The notes beneath the pieces are model-generated. The model saw only the letters and a list, made by a program, of their open reading frames with translations. It made no database searches and had not been told where the DNA came from. Shown here piece after piece: positions 34,531 to 42,087 of a DNA stretch of 55,303 bases. Origin of the DNA: Roseibium sediminis (GTDB taxonomy: Bacteria; Pseudomonadota; Alphaproteobacteria; Rhizobiales; Stappiaceae); assembly GCF_008711325.1 (NCBI RefSeq), contig NZ_VXDB01000025.1, forward strand, positions 1 to 55,303. Reading direction: 5' to 3'. The first letter of the stretch is position 1. Each line of letters starts with the position of its first letter. The translations under genes and the position numbers were made by a program.

Positions 34531-35571
34531 ATGAACACCCAAAGCGCCACAAGCATCAGCGCAAAACAATCTTGGGACGGAGAACGGCAGACACCGGCCC
34601 TTACAGACAATCGCACCGAAGCGGACATCCGCGATTGGACTGATCTGACAGAACGTGTCCGCAGCCTCGGAATAGAAAGAGGGTGGAGTCAGGGCGAAGT
34701 CTCCAGACGTTGCGGCGTTGCCTCTAGCACATTCAATCCGTGGTTCTTGGGCAAATACCCAGGACGGCTGGGCACCGTCAACCAGAAGATGCGCAATTGG
34801 CTCGATCAGGTCGCAGAAACACAGGACATGATCGCGCTCATTCCCTCCTCCCCGGACTACGTGAAAACGCGCCTGTTCACCGAGATTTTTTCAACGCTCG
34901 CATGGGCGCAGGCGACCGATGACGTGGCGGTCATCACGTGCGCAGCCGGTGTCGGCAAGACGGCAACCTGCGAACGATACCGGGATGCACGGCCAAACGT
35001 GTTCATGGCGACCATGTCGCCGAACACAAAAACGCCTTATGCGATGTTGATTGAGATAGCCGAGGAACTGGATGTTCAAGAACATAACCCGGCCAAACTC
35101 GGACGGGCCATCGGGCGCAAACTGGAACGGGCCGGTGGCGGCACGTTGTTGATCATCGACGAAGCCCAGAACCTTCATGATGACGCGATCAACCAGCTGC
35201 GACATTTCTCGGACAAGAACAAATGCGGCCTTGCCCTCGTCGGCAATAACGAGATCTACGACCGCTTCACCAAAGGCAACAAAGCCAACCGCTCCTATGA
35301 CCAGCTCAAGAGCCGGTTCGGCAAACGGATCGAGCGAGACAAGCCATACGAGGAAGACATTCTCGCATTCATCTCGGCATGGGGCGTGCGGGAAGAAAAG
35401 GCGGTGCGTGAGCTTAAGGGCATTGCCCTCAAGGGCGGCGCGCTTCGCCAGATCGACAAGACCATGAAGCTGGCCACCATGATTGCGCTCGGTGATGGGC
35501 GCGAAGAGGTGACAGTTACCGATATCATGGCCGCGTGGAAAAACCGCAATGTGAACGAGGCTGCCCTATGA
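34531..35571 (+). CDS. Mu-type transposition protein B (AAA+ ATPase)
   Basis: The 346-residue MuB homolog binds DNA as an ATP-dependent filament, selects target sites and stimulates MuA. Order: an N-terminal HTH domain (about 35-92; GWSQGEVSRRCGVASSTFNPWF), Walker A AAGVGKTAT (138-146), Walker B TLLIIDEAQ (205-213), a sensor-like GLALVGNNE, and an arginine-rich SRFGKRIERD. The C-terminal helical domain ends near residue 340. The ribosome site AAGGAA lies eight bases from the ATG. Confidence 0.96.
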   Translation: MNTQSATSISAKQSWDGERQTPALTDNRTEADIRDWTDLTERVRSLGIERGWSQGEVSRRCGVASSTFNPWFLGKYPGRLGTVNQKMRNWLDQVAETQDMIALIPSSPDYVKTRLFTEIFSTLAWAQATDDVAVITCAAGVGKTATCERYRDARPNVFMATMSPNTKTPYAMLIEIAEELDVQEHNPAKLGRAIGRKLERAGGGTLLIIDEAQNLHDDAINQLRHFSDKNKCGLALVGNNEIYDRFTKGNKANRSYDQLKSRFGKRIERDKPYEEDILAFISAWGVREEKAVRELKGIALKGGALRQIDKTMKLATMIALGDGREEVTVTDIMAAWKNRNVNEAAL

Positions 35572-35879
35572 CAACCTCCCTCGCCACAGAACTCAGCATT
35601 CTCCGCCGCGATGTTGCCGCCGATCTTGCCGACTGGCCCGTCCTCAAGCCGTTCCTTGGGCGGTTGGATCTTCGTCTCCATGCCGCGCAGCAGATGGCGT
35701 TTTCCATGGAACAGGAACTTCACGCCCACCGTGTTGGAGAGATCAACCGCGCCTGCGTGAAGGCAATGCAGGAAGAGCTATACGGCGCTGTCGGTCAGCC
35801 CACTGCGGACGTGATTGATCTGTCCGAACATCTCAGGCGTGGATGGCCTACGCCTCCAACCGGGGGGGATGCAGCATGA
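35568..35879 (+). CDS. Early phage protein, unknown
   Basis: This 103-residue soluble, mostly helical protein starts in an ATGA overlap with the MuB stop and ends in an ATGA overlap with the next gene. No motif is recognised. Its tight coupling places it in the early operon. Confidence 0.7.
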   Translation: MTTSLATELSILRRDVAADLADWPVLKPFLGRLDLRLHAAQQMAFSMEQELHAHRVGEINRACVKAMQEELYGAVGQPTADVIDLSEHLRRGWPTPPTGGDAA

Positions 35880-36283
35880 CTTCCACTGGCTATTGGACGC
35901 GGCGGGAACTGGCAATGTTGCTCGGCTTCGATCGCATGGGTGAAACAGTCAATGAGATCGCCCTTGAAATGGGTCGCAAGCCGCTTGAAGTCGCGCAAGG
36001 TATCGAGAAAGCCCACGCCCTGATCACTGAACCCAAAGAGGTTCCGAAGGCAGGCAGACGCCCCCCACTGAGGCGATATGGAAAACCCGTTCCGGTTCCG
36101 ATCCCAACCTCTCCCGCGCAACAGCTCTTGGACGATACACAAGACGCCGCTGCCAGGCTGAAAGAAATGCAGCTGACCCGGCAGATTTTGAAGGACGTAA
36201 CCGGAAAAGACTATGGCGCCCCGGACCCAAGCCGGGTTGCCAGCCAAAAGAACCCCTCTGAGCATTCAGGAGATAGACAATGA
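35876..36283 (+). CDS. Early phage protein with HTH-like N-terminus
   Basis: In this 135-residue protein the N-terminal 45 residues (WTRRELAMLLGFDRMGETVNEIALEMGRKPLEVAQGIE by pattern) look like a small DNA-binding helical domain of the SANT/HTH kind. The rest is Pro-rich and probably flexible. It is coupled at both ends by four-base overlaps. A regulatory role is possible but unproven. Confidence 0.68.
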   Translation: MTSTGYWTRRELAMLLGFDRMGETVNEIALEMGRKPLEVAQGIEKAHALITEPKEVPKAGRRPPLRRYGKPVPVPIPTSPAQQLLDDTQDAAARLKEMQLTRQILKDVTGKDYGAPDPSRVASQKNPSEHSGDRQ

Positions 36284-36951
36284 CCGCAGCCGCACTGGAA
36301 ACCACGCCCGAAGCCAACGCCGCAAATGACGGCGTGCAGGATATTGGCGGGAAGCAGTACATGGTCGACGCCAAGGGGAACCTTGTTCCTCTGGAACTGG
36401 TCAAACCGCAGGACAAGCTGGAAGACGAGACAGTCCGCAAGATCATGAAATTCGCGAGCGAGCTGTCGGCGCAGATTGCCCGGTTCAAGGGGCACACCTT
36501 CACCGACCTCGGTGAGTTCGACGCTCTTCTGGAACAGGAGTATGGAGAGCAACGCGGCGGCAAAAAAGGGAACCGGACTTACATGTCATTTGACGGTTGC
36601 CAAAAGGTCACCGTTCAAGTTGCCGACTACATTGATTTCGGACCGCAACTCCAGACGGCCAAAACCCTCATTGACGAGTGCCTGATTGAATGGGCGGCTG
36701 ATAGCCGCCCTGAGATCCGCGCCATCGTCACACGCGCCTTCAACACCGACAAGGAAGGTCAGATCAATAGGTCTGAAATCTTCATGCTCCTGCGCCTGGA
36801 GATCGAAGACCAGCGCTGGCAGAGGGCCATGGGCGCGATCCGGGATGCGATGCGGGTTACAGGCTCTAAAACCTATGTCCGGTTCTACCAGCGCAAGGCT
36901 CCGGACGCCGAATGGCAGAGCGTCACGATCGATTTGGCAAAGGCCGCATGA
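36280..36951 (+). CDS. DUF3164 family protein (Mu early region)
   Basis: The 223-residue protein has family features: the N-terminal MVDAKGNLVPLELVKPQDKLEDE, the central GGKKGNRTYMSFDGCQKVTVQVAD, and AFNTDKEGQINRSEIFMLLRLEIED near residue 155. DUF3164 proteins are a hallmark of Mu-like early regions, but their function is not established. It follows the upstream gene with a four-base overlap. Confidence 0.93.
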   Translation: MTAAALETTPEANAANDGVQDIGGKQYMVDAKGNLVPLELVKPQDKLEDETVRKIMKFASELSAQIARFKGHTFTDLGEFDALLEQEYGEQRGGKKGNRTYMSFDGCQKVTVQVADYIDFGPQLQTAKTLIDECLIEWAADSRPEIRAIVTRAFNTDKEGQINRSEIFMLLRLEIEDQRWQRAMGAIRDAMRVTGSKTYVRFYQRKAPDAEWQSVTIDLAKAA

Positions 36952-36952
36952 C

Positions 36953-37207
36953 ATGTCCCGCCTCGCCAACACCGCAGATGGGTGGAGTGAGGTGACAAAT
37001 CTGCGCCGTCGCCGGGATGAACTCCAGGCGAAGGCGCACCGGCTCCGGTTTCGCCGGGGCGTCCAGCGCCTTTTGAATGAAGAACTACAACGAACGACCA
37101 CCGAGCTTTTGAAACGGGAACTGGAAGCCAAGACGAAACCGGAACCGCTCGGGGATGCTGGTCCGGTTGGTGACCAGATCCAACCAAGGCTTCCTTACAA
37201 GGATTGA
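36953..37207 (+). CDS. Small basic coiled-coil protein, unknown
   Basis: This 84-residue, strongly basic protein has one long predicted helix (about residues 12-60; rich in Arg, Leu and Glu) that could form a coiled coil. It starts one base after the DUF3164 stop codon. No family is recognised. Confidence 0.6.
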   Translation: MSRLANTADGWSEVTNLRRRRDELQAKAHRLRFRRGVQRLLNEELQRTTTELLKRELEAKTKPEPLGDAGPVGDQIQPRLPYKD

Positions 37208-37211
37208 AACG

Positions 37212-37433
37212 ATGAGCGAGCCCGTTGTCCTGCAAATCATGCGGACGTCAGCTGACCTCATGGAACACATGGCGGAAAACCCGGCTTGCGATGGCCGTAC
37301 CCGGCACATCCTTCTGATAGTCGCGCGCGATATCAGAACGAGCGCAACCCGCATTGAGGACACGCAACAGCCGGTCACTATGCCGGGACCAGATACCGAT
37401 GATTGGTCCTTTACCGGTCATGGAGGTGTCTAA
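37212..37433 (+). CDS. Small early phage protein, unknown
   Basis: This 73-residue soluble protein (MSEPVVLQIMRTSADLMEHMAENPA...) is helical in the N-terminal two thirds. It starts four bases after the upstream stop and ends one base before the ASCH gene start, so it is part of the same transcript. No recognisable domain. Confidence 0.6.
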   Translation: MSEPVVLQIMRTSADLMEHMAENPACDGRTRHILLIVARDIRTSATRIEDTQQPVTMPGPDTDDWSFTGHGGV

Positions 37434-37434
37434 C

Positions 37435-37866
37435 ATGGTCGCTTTCAATTTCATGGCAGAATTTGCCGAACCGGTTGAGCGAGGCAAGAAACGCCAATCC
37501 ATACGCCAGACCCAACGCTGCAGGGTTGGTGACAAAATCCAGCTCTACACCGGGCAAAGAACCAAGCACTGCCGGAAGCTTTCTGTGATCGACCCGGTTT
37601 GCACGGAAGTCACGCCGATTATTCTCGGGAACCCGGAACTTACCATTCCGATTAGGCTCGGCGAACTTGAACTATCCAGCGAACAGCAAATCACCGCCTT
37701 CGCTAAGGCTGACGGCTTCACGTCCTATCGGGACATGTATGTATTTTTCCGTCTGCGTTATCGGGCCACTTCCTTTGTTGGTTTTCTTCACAAATGGGAT
37801 TGGTTGCAACCGACCAGCGTCGGCATCGATTGGGCTATTGGCCGCGACGTGGGAGCCGCCTCATGA
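37435..37866 (+). CDS. ASCH-domain protein
   Basis: The 143-residue protein has the ASCH/PUA-like fold pattern: an N-terminal strand with VERGKKRQSIRQTQRCRVGDKIQLYTGQRTK, then LSVIDPVCTEVTPI, and a late SYRDMYVFFRLRY. ASCH domains bind RNA or modified nucleotides, and some are nucleases or cytidine-derivative hydrolases. Transposable phages of alphaproteobacteria often carry one just before gemA. It overlaps gemA by four bases. Confidence 0.82.
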   Translation: MVAFNFMAEFAEPVERGKKRQSIRQTQRCRVGDKIQLYTGQRTKHCRKLSVIDPVCTEVTPIILGNPELTIPIRLGELELSSEQQITAFAKADGFTSYRDMYVFFRLRYRATSFVGFLHKWDWLQPTSVGIDWAIGRDVGAAS

Positions 37867-38498
37867 CCAGCATCCAGATTTTGAAGATTGCCCAAAAGCA
37901 ACTCGGCCTTGATGACGACACCTATCGGGACAAGCTGGAAGCGCTCACCGGCAAGCGTTCCGCCCGCGATCTGAGTGAACGGGAACGGCAGAAGGTCTAT
38001 ATGGCCTTCCAGGCGGATGGCTTTGTTCCCACGCGCCCGGCACCTAAGGCAAACCGGGCGACCGGCAAGTTTGCACCCAAACTGCAGGCACTCTGGATCG
38101 CGGGTTGGAACCTTGGTGTGTTCAGGAACCGCACCGACAAGGCCATGACGGCGTTCCTCAAACGCCAGACCGGCATTGATCATTCGCGGTTCCTCCATCA
38201 TGGCGAGGACGCGAGGAAAGTCATTGAAGCCCTCAAGGCATGGATCATACGGGAAACACAGGCACTAGACCTGTTCACGTTCAACAAGTTTCACCCGCCG
38301 ATCCTGAATGATCACCGTTACCAGATCGTCCAGCTCCAATGGGGCCTGTTGGCTCAGGCCAACCGGCAACCGGGCACACTGGCAGGCTTCCTGCAATCTG
38401 AGTTCCGCATTGACCGCCCGCTCTCTGCCCTCACCGACCGGGAGTGGATCGACATCATGAACCGGCTCGGCGAATTGGTGAGAGGGATCGGAAAATGA
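37863..38498 (+). CDS. GemA-like regulatory protein (gp16, DUF1018)
   Basis: The 211-residue protein belongs to the Mu gp16/GemA family: N-terminal IQILKIAQKQLGLDDDTYRDKLEALTGKRSARDLSERERQKVY by pattern, then LQALWIAGWNLGVFRN and LKRQTGIDHSRFL. In Mu, GemA modulates host gene expression and DNA supercoiling during the lytic cycle. The position directly before mor matches Mu. Confidence 0.92.
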   Translation: MTSIQILKIAQKQLGLDDDTYRDKLEALTGKRSARDLSERERQKVYMAFQADGFVPTRPAPKANRATGKFAPKLQALWIAGWNLGVFRNRTDKAMTAFLKRQTGIDHSRFLHHGEDARKVIEALKAWIIRETQALDLFTFNKFHPPILNDHRYQIVQLQWGLLAQANRQPGTLAGFLQSEFRIDRPLSALTDREWIDIMNRLGELVRGIGK

Positions 38499-38932
38499 CA
38501 CCCGAAGACCTCCCCGGTTATCTTGGCGAGATCGCAGAGGCGGCAGGCGTTGACGCCGCCCTCGCGCTCGCCAAGGCGCGGGGCGGAACCCGGATCGATA
38601 TCCCTGCAAGGGTCACTGAGGGGCATTGGCTGGTCGAAGTTGTGGGTCGTGAAGCGGCTGATCAAATCTGTGACTACTTCCGAACCTTGTCAGCAGAGCA
38701 TCGGGAAGCCGGGGTTCGCCATATCGTGATCCCGCGGGGTCCGGTGGCGATCATGAAGCAAGCACAGAAGCAACTTGAACAAGAGCTTCTCGCAGGAGCA
38801 AGCCCCCGCGCTGCTGCCCGCGCGGCTGGTCTTTCCGAGCGAACGGCATTCCGGGCGCAAAAGCGATTGCGCGACAAGAGAAAAAAGAACGGCACCGGCG
38901 AGCCGGAAGCCAAACAGCTAAGCCTGTTTTAA
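38495..38932 (+). CDS. Mor-family middle/late transcription activator
   Basis: The 145-residue protein has the Mor/C activator architecture. An N-terminal dimerisation part (about 1-85; GGTRIDIPARV, with HWLVEVVGREAADQICDYF) is followed by a C-terminal helix-turn-helix (about 105-130; ASPRAAARAAGLSERTAFRAQKRL). Mor activates Mu middle transcription by contacting RNA polymerase. No separate C gene is seen, so this protein may control all later genes. It is the last gene before the intergenic TGACAG motif. Confidence 0.9.
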   Translation: MTPEDLPGYLGEIAEAAGVDAALALAKARGGTRIDIPARVTEGHWLVEVVGREAADQICDYFRTLSAEHREAGVRHIVIPRGPVAIMKQAQKQLEQELLAGASPRAAARAAGLSERTAFRAQKRLRDKRKKNGTGEPEAKQLSLF

Positions 38933-39045
38933 ACACCGCTTATCGGGCCTTGAAGTCCTGTTACTGACAGTTGACAGCCCCGGCGATTTTCGAAAATCCC
39001 CAATCTTGAGCGCGAACTTGATCACCAGAACTCAGGTGCGCGCAC
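38933..39045 (+). promoter_or_regulatory. Middle/late promoter region with TGACAG tandem motif
   Basis: TGACAGTTGACAGCCCC lies at 38965-38981, 64 bases before the endolysin ATG. It holds a seven-base direct repeat. The same 17-mer with one change occurs at 47366-47382 before the protease gene. The inner TTGACA could serve as a -35, but the -10 region (AAATCC) is weak, as expected for an activator-dependent promoter. Confidence 0.6.
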
Positions 39046-40257
39046 ATGTCCAAAACGGTTGCCCTTCTCAAAGCTGGCGGCGGCAAGTCTGCCGACAATT
39101 CTGGCTTGGAGCTTGCCGCGCGGCGGCTCGACATTGAAGTCGAGGTGCTCCTTGCGATTGATGAAGTGGAAAGCAAGGGCCGCGCTTTCGATGACAAGGG
39201 CCGTTTGATCATCCTCACGGAAAAGCATGTCTTTTGGCGGGAGCTGTCGAAGGCCTTGCGTGGCAAGGCAAGCCGCATGGGATTGGCCACCCCGAAGTGG
39301 TCCAGGAACAACTACAAAGGCTTGGGGGGCGCTGGCTCGGACAAGCGATGGGACCGTCTGGACCAAATGGCTGGCCTGGACGAAACGGCGGCGCTCAAGT
39401 CGGTCTCTTACGGAGCCTACCAGATCATGGGCTTCAACCACGGACTTTGCGGCTACGCGTCGGTGCAGGACTTTGTTGTCGCCTTTGCGCAATCCGAGGA
39501 AATCCAGCAGGAAGGGTTCATTGTCTTCCTGAAAAAGGTTGGATTGCTGCAGGCTCTTCGGGAAAAGGATTTCCAGCAGATCGCCCGCCGATACAACGGT
39601 TCAGGTCAGGTGTCATATTATGCCGGGCACATGCAGGCGGCCTATAACCGCTTGATCGCTGCGCGCGGTAAAGTCCGAACTATCTCGGACACCAAGACGG
39701 AGTTGAGGCTCGGCTCAAAAGGCCGGAAGGTATCAGCTCTGCAGGAGCGCCTTGTCGAACTTGGGTATCACCTGAAAGTCGACGGCGATTTCGGTCCTGC
39801 AACCCGCAGGCAAGTCGTCGCCTTTCAGGTTGATCATGGCCTTGCGGCTGAAGGCATTGTCGATCCGCAGACGGTAGAGGCTCTGGAAACGGCTCTTCCA
39901 ATCAATCTTCAACCGGGCGGCACTCGCGAAAACCTTACCGTAAAGGACTTGCGACAAGCCGGTTCAAAAACCATTCGTCAGGCTGACAATCTCACCCTGA
40001 TCGGCGTTGGCGCGGCTAGCATTGGCGGGGTCGCTGAAACGGTTCGCGGCCTTGAAGGTGTCGCCGGATTGGAGGCCTTGAAAGGTTTCTCAGGGCTCAT
40101 TCAGGACATCGCCGGTCTTGTAGCGCCGGTCCTCGGTCTGATCAGCGACAACAAATGGCTGGCGCTGATTGCCATCGGCGGGGCGGTGTTTTTTATCGCC
40201 CGCCAGATCAAGCTTCGCCGTCTCCATGATGCGAAGGAATGGAGACATGTCGGATGA
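39046..40257 (+). CDS. Endolysin: N-acetylmuramidase with peptidoglycan-binding and C-terminal membrane segments
   Basis: The 403-residue protein has three parts. Residues about 25-205 match the phage N-acetylmuramidase (DUF3380) domain: LLAIDEVESKGRAFDDKGR with the catalytic Glu, LTEKHVFWREL, SVSYGAYQIMGFNH. Residues about 222-285 are a peptidoglycan_binding_1 domain (LRLGSKGRKVSALQERLVELGY by pattern, VDGDFGPATRRQVVAFQ). The C-terminal part is hydrophobic, ending in a helix at about 368-385 and a basic tail. The enzyme cleaves the glycan backbone for host lysis. A C-terminal membrane anchor is unusual. It overlaps the holin gene by four bases. Confidence 0.9.
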   Translation: MSKTVALLKAGGGKSADNSGLELAARRLDIEVEVLLAIDEVESKGRAFDDKGRLIILTEKHVFWRELSKALRGKASRMGLATPKWSRNNYKGLGGAGSDKRWDRLDQMAGLDETAALKSVSYGAYQIMGFNHGLCGYASVQDFVVAFAQSEEIQQEGFIVFLKKVGLLQALREKDFQQIARRYNGSGQVSYYAGHMQAAYNRLIAARGKVRTISDTKTELRLGSKGRKVSALQERLVELGYHLKVDGDFGPATRRQVVAFQVDHGLAAEGIVDPQTVEALETALPINLQPGGTRENLTVKDLRQAGSKTIRQADNLTLIGVGAASIGGVAETVRGLEGVAGLEALKGFSGLIQDIAGLVAPVLGLISDNKWLALIAIGGAVFFIARQIKLRRLHDAKEWRHVG

Positions 40258-40646
40258 GCTTCCTTCTCTCCCTTGCCCTGAAATTCCTGTCGGGCGGTGC
40301 CGTTGACAAGGCATTGGACTACCTTCGGGCGGACGCAGCCCGGAAAAACGGCGAAGCCAAGATCCGGGCGGAGGTGACAATCGCCGAGATCGAGGCGGCT
40401 GTCGCCCACACCAAGGTGATGGCCGACCTTCAGAAAGCCAAATTCCAGCATCTGCCCTACTGGATCTTTGCCGGTGTGTTCGTGCTTCCGCTCGGACTTT
40501 GGTGGTGTGCGGTCATTCTCGACAGCGTGTTCCTGTTCGGATGGGGCATAGCCAGTGTGCCGATCCTGGAGGAATGGGGCGGCCAGATGATCAGCTGGAT
40601 TTTCTACACCGGCACCGCCGTTGGTGCCCTCAAGATGTTGCGATGA
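40254..40646 (+). CDS. Holin-like membrane protein
   Basis: This 130-residue protein has an amphipathic N-terminal half (KNGEAKIRAEVTIAEIEAAVAHTKV) and two or three hydrophobic helices (about 66-90, 91-105 and 112-128). It resembles the three-helix holins found in gene transfer agents and alphaproteobacterial phages. It would form membrane pores that time lysis. Direct coupling to the endolysin supports this. Confidence 0.78.
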   Translation: MSFLLSLALKFLSGGAVDKALDYLRADAARKNGEAKIRAEVTIAEIEAAVAHTKVMADLQKAKFQHLPYWIFAGVFVLPLGLWWCAVILDSVFLFGWGIASVPILEEWGGQMISWIFYTGTAVGALKMLR

Positions 40647-40654
40647 GGTGATTG

Positions 40655-40825
40655 ATGAGCACGGAGGCTGCGTGCCCGCGATGCGGGGATGAGATTGACC
40701 CGGAACAGGCGTTTTGTCCGAGCTGCTGCGACAGCCATGATTACGTCAATCACGGAAACGGATTGTGGATCTGCACCCTTTGCGATGGCGCAGATCCGGA
40801 TAATTCGGAGGCCGTCGATGTTTGA
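40655..40825 (+). CDS. Small zinc-ribbon protein
   Basis: The 56-residue protein contains three Cys pairs: CPRCGDEID, FCPSCCDSH and ICTLCDGAD. This suggests two zinc sites of zinc-ribbon type. It overlaps the start of the DUF2730 gene by eight bases. Position in the lysis/head junction is typical for such unknown small phage proteins. Confidence 0.75.
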   Translation: MSTEAACPRCGDEIDPEQAFCPSCCDSHDYVNHGNGLWICTLCDGADPDNSEAVDV

Positions 40826-41156
40826 GTGGATCAAAGGTCTTGAAGCCGCATTCGGACTTGCCGGCGCTTTGTTCGGCAGCATCGCTTTGATCGTGTCCTG
40901 GATTACTCGCGGCTCAAAGGCCAATGCCGTGTCGATCGCCAAACTGGAAACAGAGCAAAAGGATCTGTGCGATCGCATTTCGGATCTGGAAAGGGTCATC
41001 CGCAACCAGCCGACCAAGGACGATTTTCACAAGCTGGAAATGGTCATTTCCGAGCTGAACGGCAACATCGGCAAGGTGACCGTGAAGCTGAACGAGGTCG
41101 ACCACCTCTCTAAGCGCATTGACGATTTTCTTCGAAACAGGAGATCTGGAGCATGA
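40818..41156 (+). CDS. DUF2730 family protein
   Basis: This 112-residue protein has an N-terminal transmembrane helix (about residues 10-30; AFGLAGALFGSIALIVSWI) followed by a coiled coil (about 40-108). This architecture matches DUF2730 in Mu-like phages, where the gene stands between lysis and terminase. A spanin-like or lysis-accessory role is sometimes proposed but not shown. Confidence 0.85.
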   Translation: MFEWIKGLEAAFGLAGALFGSIALIVSWITRGSKANAVSIAKLETEQKDLCDRISDLERVIRNQPTKDDFHKLEMVISELNGNIGKVTVKLNEVDHLSKRIDDFLRNRRSGA

Positions 41157-41461
41157 GCCTCTCCGAACAATATCGGCGAGACGAGGAGCTGAACGCCCGT
41201 CTGACTATCCTGAAGGCCGTCCATGAAGAACAGGACCACCAGCTGAATGACATTCTCATTCAAAAGCGGCTGGACTACTTCGGGCACCGCAAGTCCAAAG
41301 ACTGGGTGCGGACACAGCTTCGCGCCATGGCGGACCTTGGCGTGTTCACCCTTCGTGAGGCCGGAACAGCAATGGTGGCGGAAATCACCGAGACCGGCAT
41401 TGATCATGTTGAACGGCGCACAGTCGTGGAAGGGATCGCGCGTCCGGGCGCGGCCCGCTGA
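41153..41461 (+). CDS. VpaChn25_0724-type phage protein (winged helix)
   Basis: The 102-residue protein has a winged-helix-like pattern: RLTILKAVHEEQDHQLNDILIQKRLDYFGHRKSKDWVRTQLRAMADLGVFTLRE by pattern, then the wing TAMVAEITETGIDHVERR. It matches the VpaChn25_0724 family found before the small terminase gene in Mu-like phages. Function unknown; DNA binding is likely. Confidence 0.82.
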   Translation: MSLSEQYRRDEELNARLTILKAVHEEQDHQLNDILIQKRLDYFGHRKSKDWVRTQLRAMADLGVFTLREAGTAMVAEITETGIDHVERRTVVEGIARPGAAR

Positions 41462-41469
41462 GGTGAGCG

Positions 41470-42087
41470 ATGACAGGAAAGCGAGGACGTGGCCGGTTAT
41501 CAGCGATAGACCTCCTGCCGGACGAGTGCGACGGAATTGTCGCTGAGGCCGCGAAAGATCTCGTGGCGATGGATCGAACACAGGTCGACATTTATCAGGA
41601 CTTTCGAAACAAGCTGATCGCCCTTCAAGGCGAGACTGGCCTTGGGTTCGATATCCCGTCTTTTTCCTCCTTCAACCGGTATTCGACACGCAAGGCCGCC
41701 GCAAAACGCGCGCTCGCGTTGCAACGGGATGTTTCGGCGGCAGTCGCCGAAAGCTTCAAGCCAAAAGACAGCGACGATCTGACGATCTTTATCAGCGAAA
41801 CCACAAAGACACTGATTGCAGCAATCGTCGAGGAAGCGATTACCGGTCGAAAATCTGTCTCGGCGAAAGAGATCCAGTCTCTGGCGAACGCCGCCTTCAA
41901 GATCGAACAAGCCCGGAACCTCTCCGGGCGCACCCGGCGCACGGACGAGGATGAGGTCAACAAGGCCCTCGGTGATGCGATCGACACGGCATCGAAAAAG
42001 GTTGGATTGTCTGCAGACAAGGTCGCCCAGCTGCGCCGGGAGTTCCTGGGCGTAAGAGAAGAACAGGCCGACCGTGATGGAGAATAA
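41470..42087 (+). CDS. DUF3486 family protein (Mu gp27, small terminase-like)
   Basis: The 205-residue protein starts with the characteristic GRLSAIDLLPDECDGIVAEAA and SFNRYSTRKAAAK segments of the DUF3486 family. A long helical C-terminal part follows (SAKEIQSLANAAFKIEQARN). In Mu, gp27 is the DNA-recognition partner of the large terminase. GAGGTGAGCG precedes the ATG. It overlaps the large subunit gene by eleven bases. Confidence 0.9.
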   Translation: MTGKRGRGRLSAIDLLPDECDGIVAEAAKDLVAMDRTQVDIYQDFRNKLIALQGETGLGFDIPSFSSFNRYSTRKAAAKRALALQRDVSAAVAESFKPKDSDDLTIFISETTKTLIAAIVEEAITGRKSVSAKEIQSLANAAFKIEQARNLSGRTRRTDEDEVNKALGDAIDTASKKVGLSADKVAQLRREFLGVREEQADRDGE

